From Coleophoma eucalyptorum (taxonomy: Eukaryota > Ascomycota > Leotiomycetes > Helotiales > Dermateaceae): DNA of 64,000 bases. Shown here piece after piece: positions 22,471-33,480 of the stretch; position 1 is the stretch's first letter, and every line of letters starts with the position of its first letter. The stretch lies in the NCBI GenBank assembly GCA_026120035.1, contig JALRME010000022.1, positions 620,001 to 684,000 of the forward strand. The letters are read 5' to 3'. The notes beneath the pieces were generated by a model. That model had not been told where the DNA came from, searched no databases, and worked only from the letters and a program-made list of their open reading frames with translations. The position numbers and the translations under genes were made by a program.

Positions 22471-24212
22471 ATGCCAAGTAAACCGAAGCCTAAGCCCGCA
22501 AATGGAAGGGTGAGGGTTAAGGCACCAAAGGTGAGGACAGGGTGTATCACCTGCAAGTGAGATTTCCTGTCGAGGCTTGATTTGGAAGAAGGGAGGTTAA
22601 TGTATTCTCTTTTAGAATCCGTCGGGTCAAGTGCGATGAAATGAAACCCTCCTGTCTCCGGTGCCTGAAATTCGGATGGATCTGCGATGGCTACGTCCGG
22701 GGTAAACATGGTTCAACTCATGATGCAACGCTCGTTGGAGCGCTGAAACCTGTGTCACGTCCACTAGCTCCTAAGGGTCAGCTATGCGACCTCAGTGGAC
22801 CTTCTAAAGAGCCATCTTTTGCTCTATTCGAGAATGATATCGAGGGTCAGTATTTTCGACTATTCTGTGAAACAACAGCGTCTCGTCTGGGGGGATATTA
22901 TGACTACGAGCTGTGGAATCGAATAATTCTACAAGCATCAGTCGGAGCACCATCGATACGGCATGTCGTGGTTGCTTTGGCTGCGCTGGATCTTACAGCC
23001 ATGAAATCGACATTACAGCCTTCTTCGTGCTCGTCGGTTCATACCCAGGGTAGTGGTAATGTCGCATACTCGCAGCACCAATTTGCGCTTCAGCAATACA
23101 GTCGCGCGATCAAAGAGTTGAGAAAAAGCATATTGATCAACAAGGAAGACCTGCGCACGACTCTAATCGCAACTATACTGATAGTGTGCTTCGAGACTTA
23201 CCATGGCAACTACGCAGCTGCTATTTCGCAATTCCGTAGCGGGCAGCAGGTACTAGAAGAATGGAAAGCGCGCCATATACACTTTCTGGAGGACGGTATC
23301 TCATCGCCTGCACGTCATGTGGTCGAAGATGAAGTAATTCATTCTTTTGCGCAACTTGAAGTTCAGGTCATTGCCCATACCGATCTAGCGCCACTGGAAG
23401 CTCATATTCGACTAAAGGATTCTGGCGCCACGGGCTTGGCGAAAATGCCAAAGGTATTCCAGACGATAAAGCAAGCCTTGATATTTGGAAAACTCATCAT
23501 ACGACGCAGTGTGCATTTCATATCGATGAGCTGGGTCTACGATGATGGGAACCCTGCGGCACCAGACACTAGCTTCAGACTTATGGATCGAGTATCAGTT
23601 TGCACGAAACCTGAAGCTTATCGTGAACAAGACAAGTATGCGAAAGAGCTGGAGCGATGGTATGTCGCATTTCTCCCAATTCTTGAATGCGCCCGAACAC
23701 CTGCCGGGAAAAAAGACTTCTTCGCTGCCACATGCTTGCGAATACACTACCTAGTCACGTACATTGGAGTTATCTCTGCACTAGCGGCTGACGAGCTCTT
23801 TTATGACTCACTGACTACAATGTTTGTGGAGATAGTCTCCCTGTCGAAGATAGTGCTTGAACAAAGCCAGAAATCAAACTTTACATCTGCTTTTCGTGCC
23901 ATTTTCCCTCTAGATCTGGTTGCTAAGAAGTGCCGGGACCCTGCAATCCGGAGGGAGGCTATTATGTTACTTCTAGAACAGCCACGAAGAGAGGTCTTCT
24001 GGGATAGTATCATGTGTGCTAAAGTGTGCCTATGGGTCGTCAAATTGGAGGAGGAAGGTATGGTCGGGGGCCATGTGAGCAAAGAAATGAGAGTCCGGAA
24101 TATTGGGGTGAAGTTCAACTCGGACGAGAAAACGCTATGTGTATCTTGTAAGCAACCAAAGAGAGGGAGTAACAACGATATGCAGTTAAGGGAAGCTATC
24201 ATTGTACTATGA
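22471..24212 (+). CDS. Zn2Cys6 fungal transcription factor
   Basis: Two exons, 22471-22556 and 22616-24212, with a 59-bp intron lying inside the zinc cluster; splicing gives 560 residues. The binuclear cluster is perfect: C25-x2-C28-x6-C35-x6-C42-x2-C45-x6-C52, within TGCITCKIRRVKCDEMKPSC. A basic linker precedes it (residues 3-21, rich in Lys/Pro). The remainder is an all-helical regulatory region with HQFALQQYSRAIKELRKS, a common phrase in the Fungal_trans_2/DUF3468 type of regulator. These proteins bind CGG-containing sites in the nucleus. The gene is divergent from nothing obvious; its neighbours downstream are dead FAD oxidoreductase and transporter genes on the opposite strand, so its target is unclear. 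It looks intact. Confidence 0.85.
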
Positions 24213-24572
24213 GTTATGGATGTTATCTTAAAAGGTGGGAGCCGTTACAAGTATTAAAGCTCCAGTTTTGAAAAGAGCCCAGGAGCTCAGGGAAAGACGA
24301 AGACCACAGAAACAGAATTCTATAGACGGCATACCTACCTCAAGCACGTTATGCTCTAGATTCTCTTGTTTTTTCATAGAGATGGGGAGAACAAGATCCA
24401 TCTAGAATGGAGGTCCTCGGCAAGAAGCACCCGGTACGCTTATTAACATGAGTGGCCTGGCACTGTTATTAAACGGCTGGAATAAGTTCAGCTGGGCTAA
24501 GAATATATTCCGGTAGACACTGTATCCCAGTATTAGCTTGACCAATGATAAATTGACCTTGTGGACGCTGAA

Positions 24573-25372
24573 TCATATAGTCAAAGTCATATTTAATTTA
24601 GCGGAACCAGTGTGATCGGCCAAGATTCTGGTTAAGGTTGATGGAAGCCGCATCATCACGTTGCCTCTGACTGGGGAAATGAGCCTTTGAAGCTTAGGTA
24701 GTAGATGGCCAATATACCCATTTGTTGCATAGAAGATATATGTTGTTTTGATATTTCCCCTATTTGCAAAAACTGTTGCACGGCCGTTGTCTCTATCCTC
24801 TGCAATCTTCAGAACAGTGGTACTCGTCTGCACTCGAAGCCCCCCCACCCATTTTCTTTCGAAGCCATAGCCCTTATAAGAGATGTTAAAGATTATACGG
24901 CCAGAAAGCTGCAGCAGTAAATTAAACAGCCCCACAACACTGCTGTAAGCATCTTAATTCTGCCAGAACTTGTTCCGCAGAATAGACGATTAACTTCTCA
25001 GAAAATGTAGGGATATATTGATACATATCTTGATGTTGGCATCGGATTTTTGGAACGTTTCAAGGTCAAAAAGTATGTCCACGGTTTCCTGAAGTCGCAA
25101 GTCGCATTCGATTTTGCTTTCTTCAAAAATTGAAACGATTTCTTCTAAGTGACTATCCTCAAACATAGTCAAACGTATAGCCTTATCGACCCTATATCGT
25201 TGTTTTTGTTCTGCCTATTCAGTGTACAGACTTGGTTTAATATAACTACTATTTCTCCTAGAAGCCCCGGAAGTAAGTCCTCGAGCTTCTATGATAACAA
25301 TTTGAACGGCTGGAGCTTTTAACAAAATGGTCTGAGCAAGACTGACAGAAGTGATACCAGATCCAATGAAAC
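24573..25372 (-). pseudogene. FAD-dependent oxidoreductase (DAO family), RIP-like decay
   Basis: Reading downward from 25372, the minus strand shows FIGSGITSVSLAQT, IEARGLTSGASRRNSSYIKPS, then MFEDSHLEEIVSIFEESKIECDLRL and FDLETFQKSDANI. After a gap come VLKIAEDRDNGRATVF and IFYATNGYIGHLLPKLQRLISPVRGN. This is the order of a fungal D-amino-acid-oxidase-fold protein. The Rossmann motif GxGxxG has become GSGITS and the typical GRNGGHIKP has become RRNSSYIKP, changes explained by G-to-A (C-to-T on the other strand). Stops and lost frame interrupt the rest, and the C-terminal third is missing. A second decayed family member lies at 41038-42030. Confidence 0.75.
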
Positions 25373-26169
25373 TTATGAAAAAATGTTAAACTCAACATTG
25401 TTAACAATACTAATAATACTAATATTCTAGCATGGGCTACTCAAAAGCTCGTAATACAGCTCAGTATGGAAAGTCACTAGGCCAAAATGCAACTGACTTC
25501 CCGAACTCTGTCAAAAAAGTCTCATCTGGCTTTAAGATTAAGAACCAAAAATGTTGTACGTCGTTATTTTAAATGCAATGAATTAGGGCATTATAATGAG
25601 AAATCTTCACAAAAGAGGCTTGCCTTGTGGTAGAACATATATCGAGTTTGGTGGGTGAGTATTTACAGCATAATCGTACGGTGGCGAATAATCTATTTTT
25701 GATCGTATTGGTGAAATTGGAAAGTAGTGGGAAAGGGAGGGGCTAGATGGGGGGCAGAACAGTTAGTTATTTTCAATAAGTAATAATATAGAGCATAGTT
25801 GAGAAGAGGCCGTAAACAGATGACTGTTCTCGTTATTATTATTGTCCAGGAGTTGTCTAATGATACGAACGATTGTTGACAGCTTCTTCGAAGCCTTGCG
25901 CCCCTTCCTAAAATATGACGGATGGATCAAGACGAAGACAAAGCCGGGAACCAGCTTCATCTTCCATCTTGGTTGCACTGTCTTGTTTGGTTACTTGCAT
26001 GCACTCGGAATATCTAGATGGAAGTTGCTTCTAGGTCGACTTCACTATATCAGATGGTCCGTAGGGTTTTACCTATTTATGTTCTGATATTTGATTGAAT
26101 GGCCTGCAATAGCAAATCTAGTGATTAAAGATCAACTGAAGTGCTAATATATTTGAGTGTAGGTGTTAT
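25373..26169. other. Intergenic, no supported gene
   Basis: Overlapping frames on both strands at 25763-26087 have no recognisable domain. The rest is AT-rich and featureless. Confidence 0.4.
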
Positions 26170-26945
26170 TTCATGCTGGTATTGCAAGTTCATCTCCTCT
26201 CCCATCACATCCACCACTACCTGCCCGGTCTCCTGATCTACATGTATTCTAATAATTTGTCCTCTGCCACACGGTACACATTTCCAACCTCCCAGTATTT
26301 TTACGTCAGTATTCTTACATCGTGGCCCAGTTGTTTTAAGGTGTTGACAACAGCATCATCAACTCCTTCTTCCAGCCATACAGCGAGGTCCTCTCCTCCA
26401 GGAGCCCCCTATTAAAAGCGAGTTTCATGCCTCTGTATATAAAAATGCGACTTACTGGGTCAATACACACTCGGGGTGCGTCCAGTGCCTGTTGTGGATT
26501 CATATGGAATACTTCCATGTTGAGAAGTAATTGCACATGACCTTGGGGTTGCATCCTACTTTGTCAATACGTCCCTAAAACTACTGTTGAAATATTGAAA
26601 CTCACATCCAACCCATAACTCCGAACGCAGAATCAAGCTCCTGTGAAGAGTTACTTCCATGGGTGATAAGTCCTGGAGTCATAGTGTGATATGGCCTCTT
26701 TCCACCCTTGTAAATATTCGGATAATCTTCCGGCCCAAGATCGAAATTTGACTCGCGATTCTGGGGCGTGAATCCACATGCTTGTGGGATAACACACGAT
26801 CCAAACTCTGTGAAATTAGAATCAATAAAGCTCATCGGGTTCCCATCCTTATCCGTCACAGCAAAATAAACAGTATCGCTGTGATTTTGAGCTGGACTTG
26901 GACCAGGCTGGCCTTTTGATTGTATTTTTTGGTTCCCTACTAAAG
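26170..26945 (-). pseudogene. Gamma-glutamyltranspeptidase, C-terminal half only
   Basis: The minus strand encodes HSDTVYFAVTDKDGNPMSFI, GSCVIPQACGFTPQNR, GKRPYHTMTPGLITH and FGVMGWM. A 48-bp intron (about 26546-26594; donor GTGAGT, acceptor AGTAG) is followed by [12 protein letters not shown] and [15 protein letters not shown]. Then, beyond a stop after LGHDVRILT, GRGQIIRIHVDQETGQVV appears in another frame. These are the small-subunit landmarks of gamma-glutamyltransferase: the loop around the catalytic Thr precedes DxDGNxxSF, and GxRPYHTxxP and GGxMQPQGHV follow. The large subunit and autoprocessing threonine region are absent. Upstream lies the C-terminus of a sugar transporter on the same strand, so the 5' half was lost at a junction near 26950-27020. 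Confidence 0.75.
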
Positions 26946-27020
26946 TGTGTTTGTAAAAATAGTATCAGAACCTTTTTTCTTAGTAGTTCAACAATACATA
27001 TGAACTACCTACTATAATAA

Positions 27021-27873
27021 TCAAACGTCCCATCCCTTTGTCAAGTACGCAGCGAAGCAGAAAGTAACACCTGATAATCTGAGGATCCAAGCTGCCCCAT
27101 TTTTTATGTCTATCATCTCGAAAAGCTTGAATAGAATTGCGCAGACCAATGCTGACATAAGCTGCGGGATCGATATTGCCACGTTTTGCAAATCTAGCAG
27201 AGAAGCATGTTGCCTAGTCTGGACCGAGGCCTCTAGAGGTCCTTGCTCGTTCTCTGGAGATATTTCAGAGTTTGTGATTAGGAAGGGAACCCTGCCCATT
27301 GAATTAGTATAGCTACTAATTATACTTTTAGAGGTTCGAAGATCGTTTATAAGGTTATATTTCTTTTAACTATGCGTAAAATTTGAGATTAACTAGCGAG
27401 GGGTGGTTCACCAAGAAGAAATGGCCCAGCTTATCCCCGAGACAGCAATAAGTCCTGTAGTGATGTGGACCGTCCAGGAGAAAATTGTCAAAAACATGCA
27501 AGCTACAAGTAAGATATGGGATAATCCCCATATTTGTACGAGTGAAACTCCAAAAATTGATAATGACTCAGTCCTATGCTTTAAGTTGGCAGGATCCGGG
27601 ATCCGAGAAGCAAGCAAAGGAAGCACACTGCTAGTGACCAGAGAAGTAAGGCAAAAAAGGAAAACTGCGAAAGTCCCATACGCCCGTGCTACTTCTATCA
27701 GTCTGTAATCTGGTTGCTCGATTGCAACATCATCGAAATCGATGCGATCATGCAACACGGCTTAAAAGTCAGTTCGCGAAGACAATACTTGTATCTAGCA
27801 TCACTCACAAATTTCATAAATAAATTTATATTTGATGAGCAGTTTCAAGCGAAAGGTGAAAAATGAGAAGACA
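27021..27873 (-). pseudogene. Sucrose-type (GPH/SUT) transporter, C-terminal part
   Basis: The minus strand carries membrane-rich segments LTSLVTSSVLPLLASRIPD and QIWGLSHILLVACMFLTIFSW, SGISWAISSW, and after a gap with stops SVQTRQHASLLDLQNVAISIPQLMSALVCAILF and a closing hydrophobic segment. These match the distal transmembrane helices of fungal sucrose/alpha-glucoside proton symporters of the GPH family. It continues the N-terminal part found at 29740-30362; the two are separated only by the inserted pogo element. Stops and lost frame between 27299 and 27408 and between 27758 and 27873 show decay independent of the insertion. Confidence 0.75.
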
Positions 27874-27875
27874 TA

Positions 27876-27932
27876 ACGTGCACCATAAGCGAATGGTCAC
27901 CCCAAGCGGATGGTCACCCCTTGTAATAAAAA
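27876..27932 (+). repeat. Left terminal inverted repeat of the pogo element
   Basis: A perfect inverted copy of 29681-29737. It contains a 17-bp motif twice in tandem (AAGCGAATGGTCACCCC and AAGCGGATGGTCACCCC), a likely double transposase-binding site. Confidence 0.95.
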
Positions 27933-29680
27933 TACACCCTTTACCTTATACTATTGTTTTCTCAACAACTAGCTATAGGATCTACTTCAAACGAAAGCCA
28001 GCTTATCCTTGCCCTTCAAGCTCTTAAAAATGACTCTCAACTTAGTCTACAAAGGGCTATAACAATATATAATATCTCTCGTACGACCTTGACGCGTCGT
28101 CTAAAGGGAAAACCATCTCAAGCCGAAATAACAGTCAAATCACGAAGACTTTCAGATCTAGAAGAAGAGACTATTATTCAAAGGTTACTTGACCTAGATT
28201 CTCAAGGATTTCCTGTACGGCTTTCTGGTGTTGAAGATATAGCGAATCTTCTCCTTCGTACACGCGACGCGTCACTAGTAGGGCGAAATTGGGCTTTAAA
28301 CTTCATAAAACGACAACCACAGCTTAAGACATCTAAAACGCGTTCGTACGATAACCAGAGAGCACTCTATAAGGATCCACGAAAAATCTAGGCTTGGTTT
28401 GAGCTCGTACGGAATTTTATAGCCAAATTTGGAATACGTATCGAGGATATTTATAATTTTGATAAGACCGGGTTTTTGATAGGCCAAATTAGTATAACTA
28501 CTATTATAACTAGCTTAGATCGTACGACTAGACCTAAGTTACATCAGCCTAGTAATCGAGAATAGGTGATAGTCATTTAAGGGGTTAATTCATAAGGCTG
28601 GACTATTCTACTATATATAGTGTTTAAAGGCAAAAATATCCTAGATTCCTAGTACAATAAAACGCAACTACTACCTAGTATTAGAGCTAGTGTCTCTAAA
28701 AATAGCTGGATATATAACGAAATAACCCTAGAATGACTAGAGCACTTTGATAAGTATACTCGTACGAAATCAACTAGGAAATATCGTCTACTTATCCTAG
28801 ATAGCTATAAAAGTTATATATCGATCGAATTCCAAGAATATGCTCGTACGAATGATATTCTTACACTTTGTATGCCTATCCATTCATCTCATCTACTTTA
28901 GCCTCTAGATGTTAGTTATTTTAGTCCTCTTAAGAAGTCATATAGTTATCAAGTTAAGAATATCATACGTAGTCGAATTTCTTATATTTCCAAGGAATCC
29001 TTTATACTAGTATTTATAGAGGCATTTAAAGCTACTTTCACCAAAGAAAATATCTAGGGAGGGTTTAAAGGGGTAGGACTTATTCCGTACGACCCAGAGA
29101 AGGTCCTTTCAAAGCTAAATGTTCGATTACCAACTCTAATACTCGAAAGCTCGCGTCTATCTTCCTCTTGTTTATAGATCTATAAAACACTACAAACAGC
29201 TAAGGAGGTAGTTAAACAAGCAACTCTTATTAAGAGTAGGATCGTACGATATCATAGTAGCTCTCTAACTCCAATTTTGAACTCTATTAATAGACTAGAA
29301 AAAAGTACAAGTAAGATTGGATATAAACTTATACTTATTAAGGTAGAGCTTTAAAAGCTTCAAGCTACAAATAAGGAACTAAGCCGTCGTCGTCGTACGA
29401 AACGGAAGGTACTCTAGCAAGGAGGAAGCCTTAGCCTAGAAGAGGTCCAAGAATTAGAGGAAGAGAAGGCAGTTCAGACCCAAATTTCAATAGAACAAGG
29501 TCAAAATAAGAGAAAAAAAACATAGGGCGAGTCATATGATCGGCGTTGTAGGGTATACGGAGAGACTGGCCATAATAAACGAACCTGCTAGGTTAATAGA
29601 GCAGCTTCGTACGATTCTAATGGTATAAAGGAATAGCTATTTGGAGTTGTAGTTATAAAGCTATTCGTAGTTTTATAGTG

Positions 29681-29737
29681 TTTTTATTACAAGGGGTGAC
29701 CATCCGCTTGGGGTGACCATTCGCTTATGGTGCACGT
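29681..29737 (-). repeat. Right terminal inverted repeat of the pogo element
   Basis: A perfect inverted copy of the left repeat, with the same internal 17-bp tandem pair; TA follows at 29738-29739. Confidence 0.95.
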
Positions 29738-29739
29738 TA

Positions 29740-30362
29740 CGTGGATCTATAATATAAAATCGGAAACCAGCCGAGCCAAGTAGCGAACTGTCTTTTGTAG
29801 ACTTGATAGCAAACTGGTGACGTCTGCTGACTAGTTTTCCACAATCGACTTATAGAGGCAGTTATCACATCACAGAAGGCTCTATGAGTTCTCTCCTTTC
29901 GGAAGTGATGCTCGTCTTTGATACAAAAACAAAGGGCAGCGACCGTAATTGCGAATGAACATCCTGCAATGAGTCCAAGGGCTTGAAGATAAGACTTTTC
30001 GAGCCATCGAGACCACTTTGTCATACCCGAGGACCCAATAAGGCTGTTGAACACACCCCCAAGTTCTTTCCAGCGGGCCCACCATGTGCTAGCTTGAACT
30101 TGTTGATGAAAGGGGCATTTATCGATAACAAGGGCTCGTAAGCTGGTTTGGAACGGCTGTATAGAAACGTTGATAGTAAATATCCAAAATATAGCAAGGA
30201 GCTGAGTTGGGAGGTGCGATTTAGTCTCCGTTTTGACAATGTACTCTTCAGGTTCTTGTTCGACGCCAATATAGTCACCTGTCAAATTTTCGGTGCAAGC
30301 TAGTGCGAGGAGGCAGAAAATGACCACGGATGCACCACAGAGAATAAATGGCTTTCGTCAAT
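29740..30362 (-). pseudogene. Sucrose-type (GPH/SUT) transporter, middle part
   Basis: Reading downward from about 30362, the minus strand is open and encodes RKPFILCGASVVIFCLLALA, then after a polar loop LLAIFWIFTINVSIQPFQTSLRALVIDKCP, HQQVQASTWWARW and ITVAALCF, ending QFATWLGWFPILYYRST at the transposon. These are helices 3-7 of a fungal sucrose-type symporter; NVSIQPxQxxLRAL and WxGWFPFLFY are family landmarks. The open frame of about 196 codons shows little decay compared with the other half. The N-terminal helices are missing because, above 30362, a dispersed repeat replaces the expected sequence. Removing the insertion would put YYRST next to a TYV...F reading, as expected for the family. 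Confidence 0.8.
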
Positions 30363-30454
30363 TATCAAGTCAATCACGAGACCTAGTCACATGTTACAGT
30401 ATTTTTGGGGAGAGCAGGGTTATGCCTCTCTGCCTCACACTCTCTTTAATACAT

Positions 30455-30760
30455 CATGTTGACCTACAGAGGGCATTTAAGCTACAGGGCTTATAATTGA
30501 CCTCCAGGGGTTGCATTCACATGACTTACAAAGTCGTTTAAGACTAGTGAGCATTATCCAAATTCGACCTGATCAACATTGAGTGATATTGATCAACAAG
30601 CCCCTTAATTCTATATATTACTATGGGAAATAGCCCTTGGAGGGTCTGTTCAGTTCAATTAGATTCAATTATGTTATTGCGAAATTGTTCTCACCTTTTT
30701 TGCTCGTAAACCACCTCGTAATTGATCCTACAACATTCAACACATCATCTTAAAAACCAA
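30455..30760. repeat. Dispersed degenerate repeat, copy A
   Basis: Contains TTGACCTACAG, TTGACCTCCAGG, then TATTACTATGGGAAATAGCCC, a CAGTTCAATT...ATTCAAT block and AATTGTTCTCAC. The same items occur in the same general order in 36640-36960. Both copies lie beside broken MFS-fold transporter genes. The element type is unknown. Confidence 0.55.
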
Positions 30761-32216
30761 TTTCATACCTGTTGACATACTAGTCCATTCTTACATTACT
30801 TGACGTAAAACAATACTACGATAGTTTCTTAGAAATACAGGCAAGGTAGGTTGTATACTAGAGTTTTTATTTTTAACGTAATAGAACTTTAACTTTAAGT
30901 ATGTTACGTACACATGGGAGCTGATAGCCCGAGGCTTGGCGAAGGATGTTTACACAATAGAAAGAGGAAAGGTAGCAGGATACAAGAGGTATAGCAGACG
31001 GGACAGAACCTTCGGCATCGACGAATAAGACTCTACCTAGCAAAGACTGTAACAGAATTAATAAACCTTAAGCTAGGCCGCAGTTTAGTCAAGGATGCGG
31101 CTAGGAAGTGTATCTCTTCAGTATTTTACAGTTGCGCCCTTGTTTTTTATAGGATTATTAACTGTTGTAAAGCTGTGGAAGGTGTATGTTTTGGTTTAGT
31201 ACCAACAGGTATACCTATTCTGATACTACAAGGTGGAGGGTGATACAAAGCTACTCGGTAGCAGTGTAGGTATATCGCGAATAGCCTCAATTTCTCTCTT
31301 TCCGCTAGCTCAGCCGTTATTCTCATAGACCGGGCCATGAATAGTTACGAGCTTCTCCAGCCACTTAGACAACACTGCTGTCTTATTGGCTGCTTGAATC
31401 TACCCCTCAACCAGCTAATTAAGCTCTCAATGCAGGCACATAACCTTGTAGATCCGATCAACTTTGTTCTGTTAAGCTCTTTTAGGGAATATGGTGCGCT
31501 TTAGCTCGGCCTTACAGCCACCAACTATTAATTGGTCGCCTTCATCCAGAAAATACACTGCGCAATATCTGCAAAAATAAACCAAAGAAGCCGGATGACA
31601 GAAAGAACATACTTTCGCTACTTTACATGAATCCTTCGGTGTCATCATTTTCTCTGCCTCCCTGTGACACCATCTCCGCCATATCATCGTCAACACACGC
31701 TCTAAATAGCGGCTGGTCAGGCGGTGATCACCAATCCCGTCTACCGCAGGTATGGTTTGCCAAATCAGGAGACGTCCCCAGAAATTTCCCTAAATATATC
31801 CAAAGTTGAGCCTAGTGAAGCGCTCAATCGCTCTCGAAATGGTTAAGCCTTTTAATGTTGCTACACCTAGAAACATCATATCTTGATGTCAATCCCATCT
31901 GAGCTAACTTATTTTACGTATCATCAATTGACATGTTCTAGAGGTAATTTAACCCTTCGAACCTTCTTCCCTTATTGATCAAGGTTGTAGCGCGACCCTT
32001 TCGCTGATCCGGATCAGGAAATGTAATACGCTACATGTAAGCCCACTGAAGTTACATCAGACCACGAAGTATAAATACCTGATCGATTCCAATGTTTTGT
32101 CTCCATCAGTTCCTTCATGAATCCTCTGCATCAGCCTCATCACAGCACATCTCCATCAGCTTCTATACATCCTAAACCAAAAGAAAAACAGAATCTCACC
32201 TCAAGCCAACTTCAAC
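30761..32216. other. Gene-poor region upstream of the small secreted protein
   Basis: The minus-strand frames at 31147-31338 and 31472-31696 have a protein-like look (for example AELAEREKLRLFAIYLHCYRV) but no family I recognise; they may be remnants of one broken gene. The 200 bp before 32217 is the upstream region of the small secreted protein, with a TATAAATAC box at about 32070. Confidence 0.4.
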
Positions 32217-32609
32217 ATGCTCTTCAGCAATATCAACACAACCGCGATCGCTCTTTTTGCTCTCATGAGCACAGCTTCCGGCACCCAGATAATTGGTATC
32301 AAGAAGTTCGCCCACACAAACTGCGTAGACGGTGGAGGTCCAACACGAGATTATAACTCTGGCGATTGCTATACTTTCTATGAAAGCGATCACGGCCTGA
32401 AGTTGGAAAATATGCCACGAGGTTGCACATGTAAGGAATTGACCACTACAGGACCAGCATTATATAGACATTAACTAACTAGGCATTTTATAGTGGTGAC
32501 CTATAAGAACAAAGGCTGCGGCGGCGTAACCAGTCACTATGGTACAGATCGCCTCAATCAATGCATCTCATTGAAAGACAGGTGGTCAATGAAGGTAGTT
32601 AATTGTTAA
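32217..32609 (+). CDS. Small secreted cysteine-rich protein, effector-like
   Basis: Two exons, 32217-32430 and 32494-32609, with a 63-bp intron containing the branch-like TTAACTAAC; product 109 residues. A signal peptide is evident (NTTAIALFALMSTASG, cleavage near residue 22). The mature chain of about 87 residues has six cysteines in the phrases HTNC, SGDC, PRGCT, NKGCGG, LNQC and a terminal VVNC, an even number that could form three disulfides. GCTxxTYKNKGCGG and a C-terminal Cys are typical of small secreted proteins in plant-associated and saprobic ascomycetes. Extracellular function is unknown; whether it is an effector, inhibitor or structural protein cannot be decided from the sequence. 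Without splicing the first frame would end at 32474, so the intron is needed to reach the last three cysteines. Confidence 0.72.
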
Positions 32610-32765
32610 GCTTCCTACGTGCCTTTGGAATGGGAGACCTGCCGCTTTACACCAGTAGGCTCCTAAAATCATTTCGCATTGTACTGGAACAGTATTTTCT
32701 TGGATCAAATCTTGTCATTCCTTTTCTATAGTATCATGAGAATCATCACGAGAGCTCCCACCAGA

Positions 32766-32801
32766 AGTAGTGGTGGTGGTGGTGGTAGTAGTAGTAGTAG
32801 C
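32766..32801 (+). repeat. Trinucleotide microsatellite (AGT/TGG)
   Basis: A run of TGG units followed by TAG units, just 3' of the small secreted protein gene. Confidence 0.9.
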
Positions 32802-33480
32802 TTTATCAATCCCACACTCCTTTATCACTAAAGATTTTGCCGTGTTTGTGATATCTACGAGCTACGATATTGGTACAATCCTAGTAGGAAAGATTAGGAA
32901 GTACTAAGTTTATAGCAAGATAAGCTACCCACTACCTGCTATAAATATACCTTAGTGCTAGCTATGGTTGAGAGCCGTCTGGACAAAGCACAGAAATGCT
33001 AGCTTACTTTAAAAGACAGAAAGGTGTACCTTCAAACAGTATGTCTTAAGCTAGTAAAGCTAGTTTAATAGATATTCATACTACCGAAAACCTACCTATT
33101 GCTTACCTTACTTTATAGTTTAATAGTATTATTATATATTACCTCTACGAGTCTCAGCCCTAACCTTAGAGTCCCCTAGTTGAACACCAATTAGGTACTT
33201 TCTATATAGAAACAAAAGCCGGTACGGTACGTAGGCTTAGTAAGAAAGCTCGGTAAAACGTTTATGTGGACTAGGGTTGGCCCCCTTCCCCCCTATGTGC
33301 ACGTGCCATCATCCACCTAAAAACCCCTCATTGAGCTAGCGTTGAATAGAGGGAATATAAAGTTAGGGATTACAATGTTAGGATGTAGTTCTCCTCTCCT
33401 CTCTGAACTTGAGAGTAGTACTACGAAATCCTCTCGTAAATGCCCCGCTGTACTCCCAAGCATCATCACAAACCTTCCCA
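32802..33480. other. Intergenic, upstream of the HET gene
   Basis: AT-rich, with no gene. An in-frame ATG at 33409 exists, but the HET product is better started at 33481. Confidence 0.45.

Larger units (their letters stand above)
27876..29737 (+). mobile_element. Pogo/Fot1-type DNA transposon, complete ends, decayed transposase
   Basis: A 1,862-bp element bounded by perfect 57-bp terminal inverted repeats (27876-27932 and 29681-29737) and flanked by TA duplications (27874-27875 and 29738-29739). The plus strand encodes a Fot1-like transposase. An open first part (27954-28391, 145 codons) holds a psq-type helix-turn-helix (TIYNISRTTLTRRLKGKPS) and the start of a CENP-B-like domain. Afterwards the frame is broken by stops, most at positions where TAG/TAA would come from CAG/CAA and TGA from TGG. 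DDE landmarks remain: IYNFDKTGF, LLILDSYKSY and PLDVSYFSPLKK, the second normally LDGHGSH. It is inserted in a sucrose-type transporter gene. Confidence 0.93.

Noticed and set aside
25763..26087. Overlapping open frames on both strands
   Set aside because: Both strands are open by composition; neither shows a domain, so neither can be chosen.
31472..31696. Cys/Tyr-rich minus-strand frame that looks protein-like
   Set aside because: Short, no zinc-binding spacing that repeats, no family recognised; mentioned only in the gap entry.
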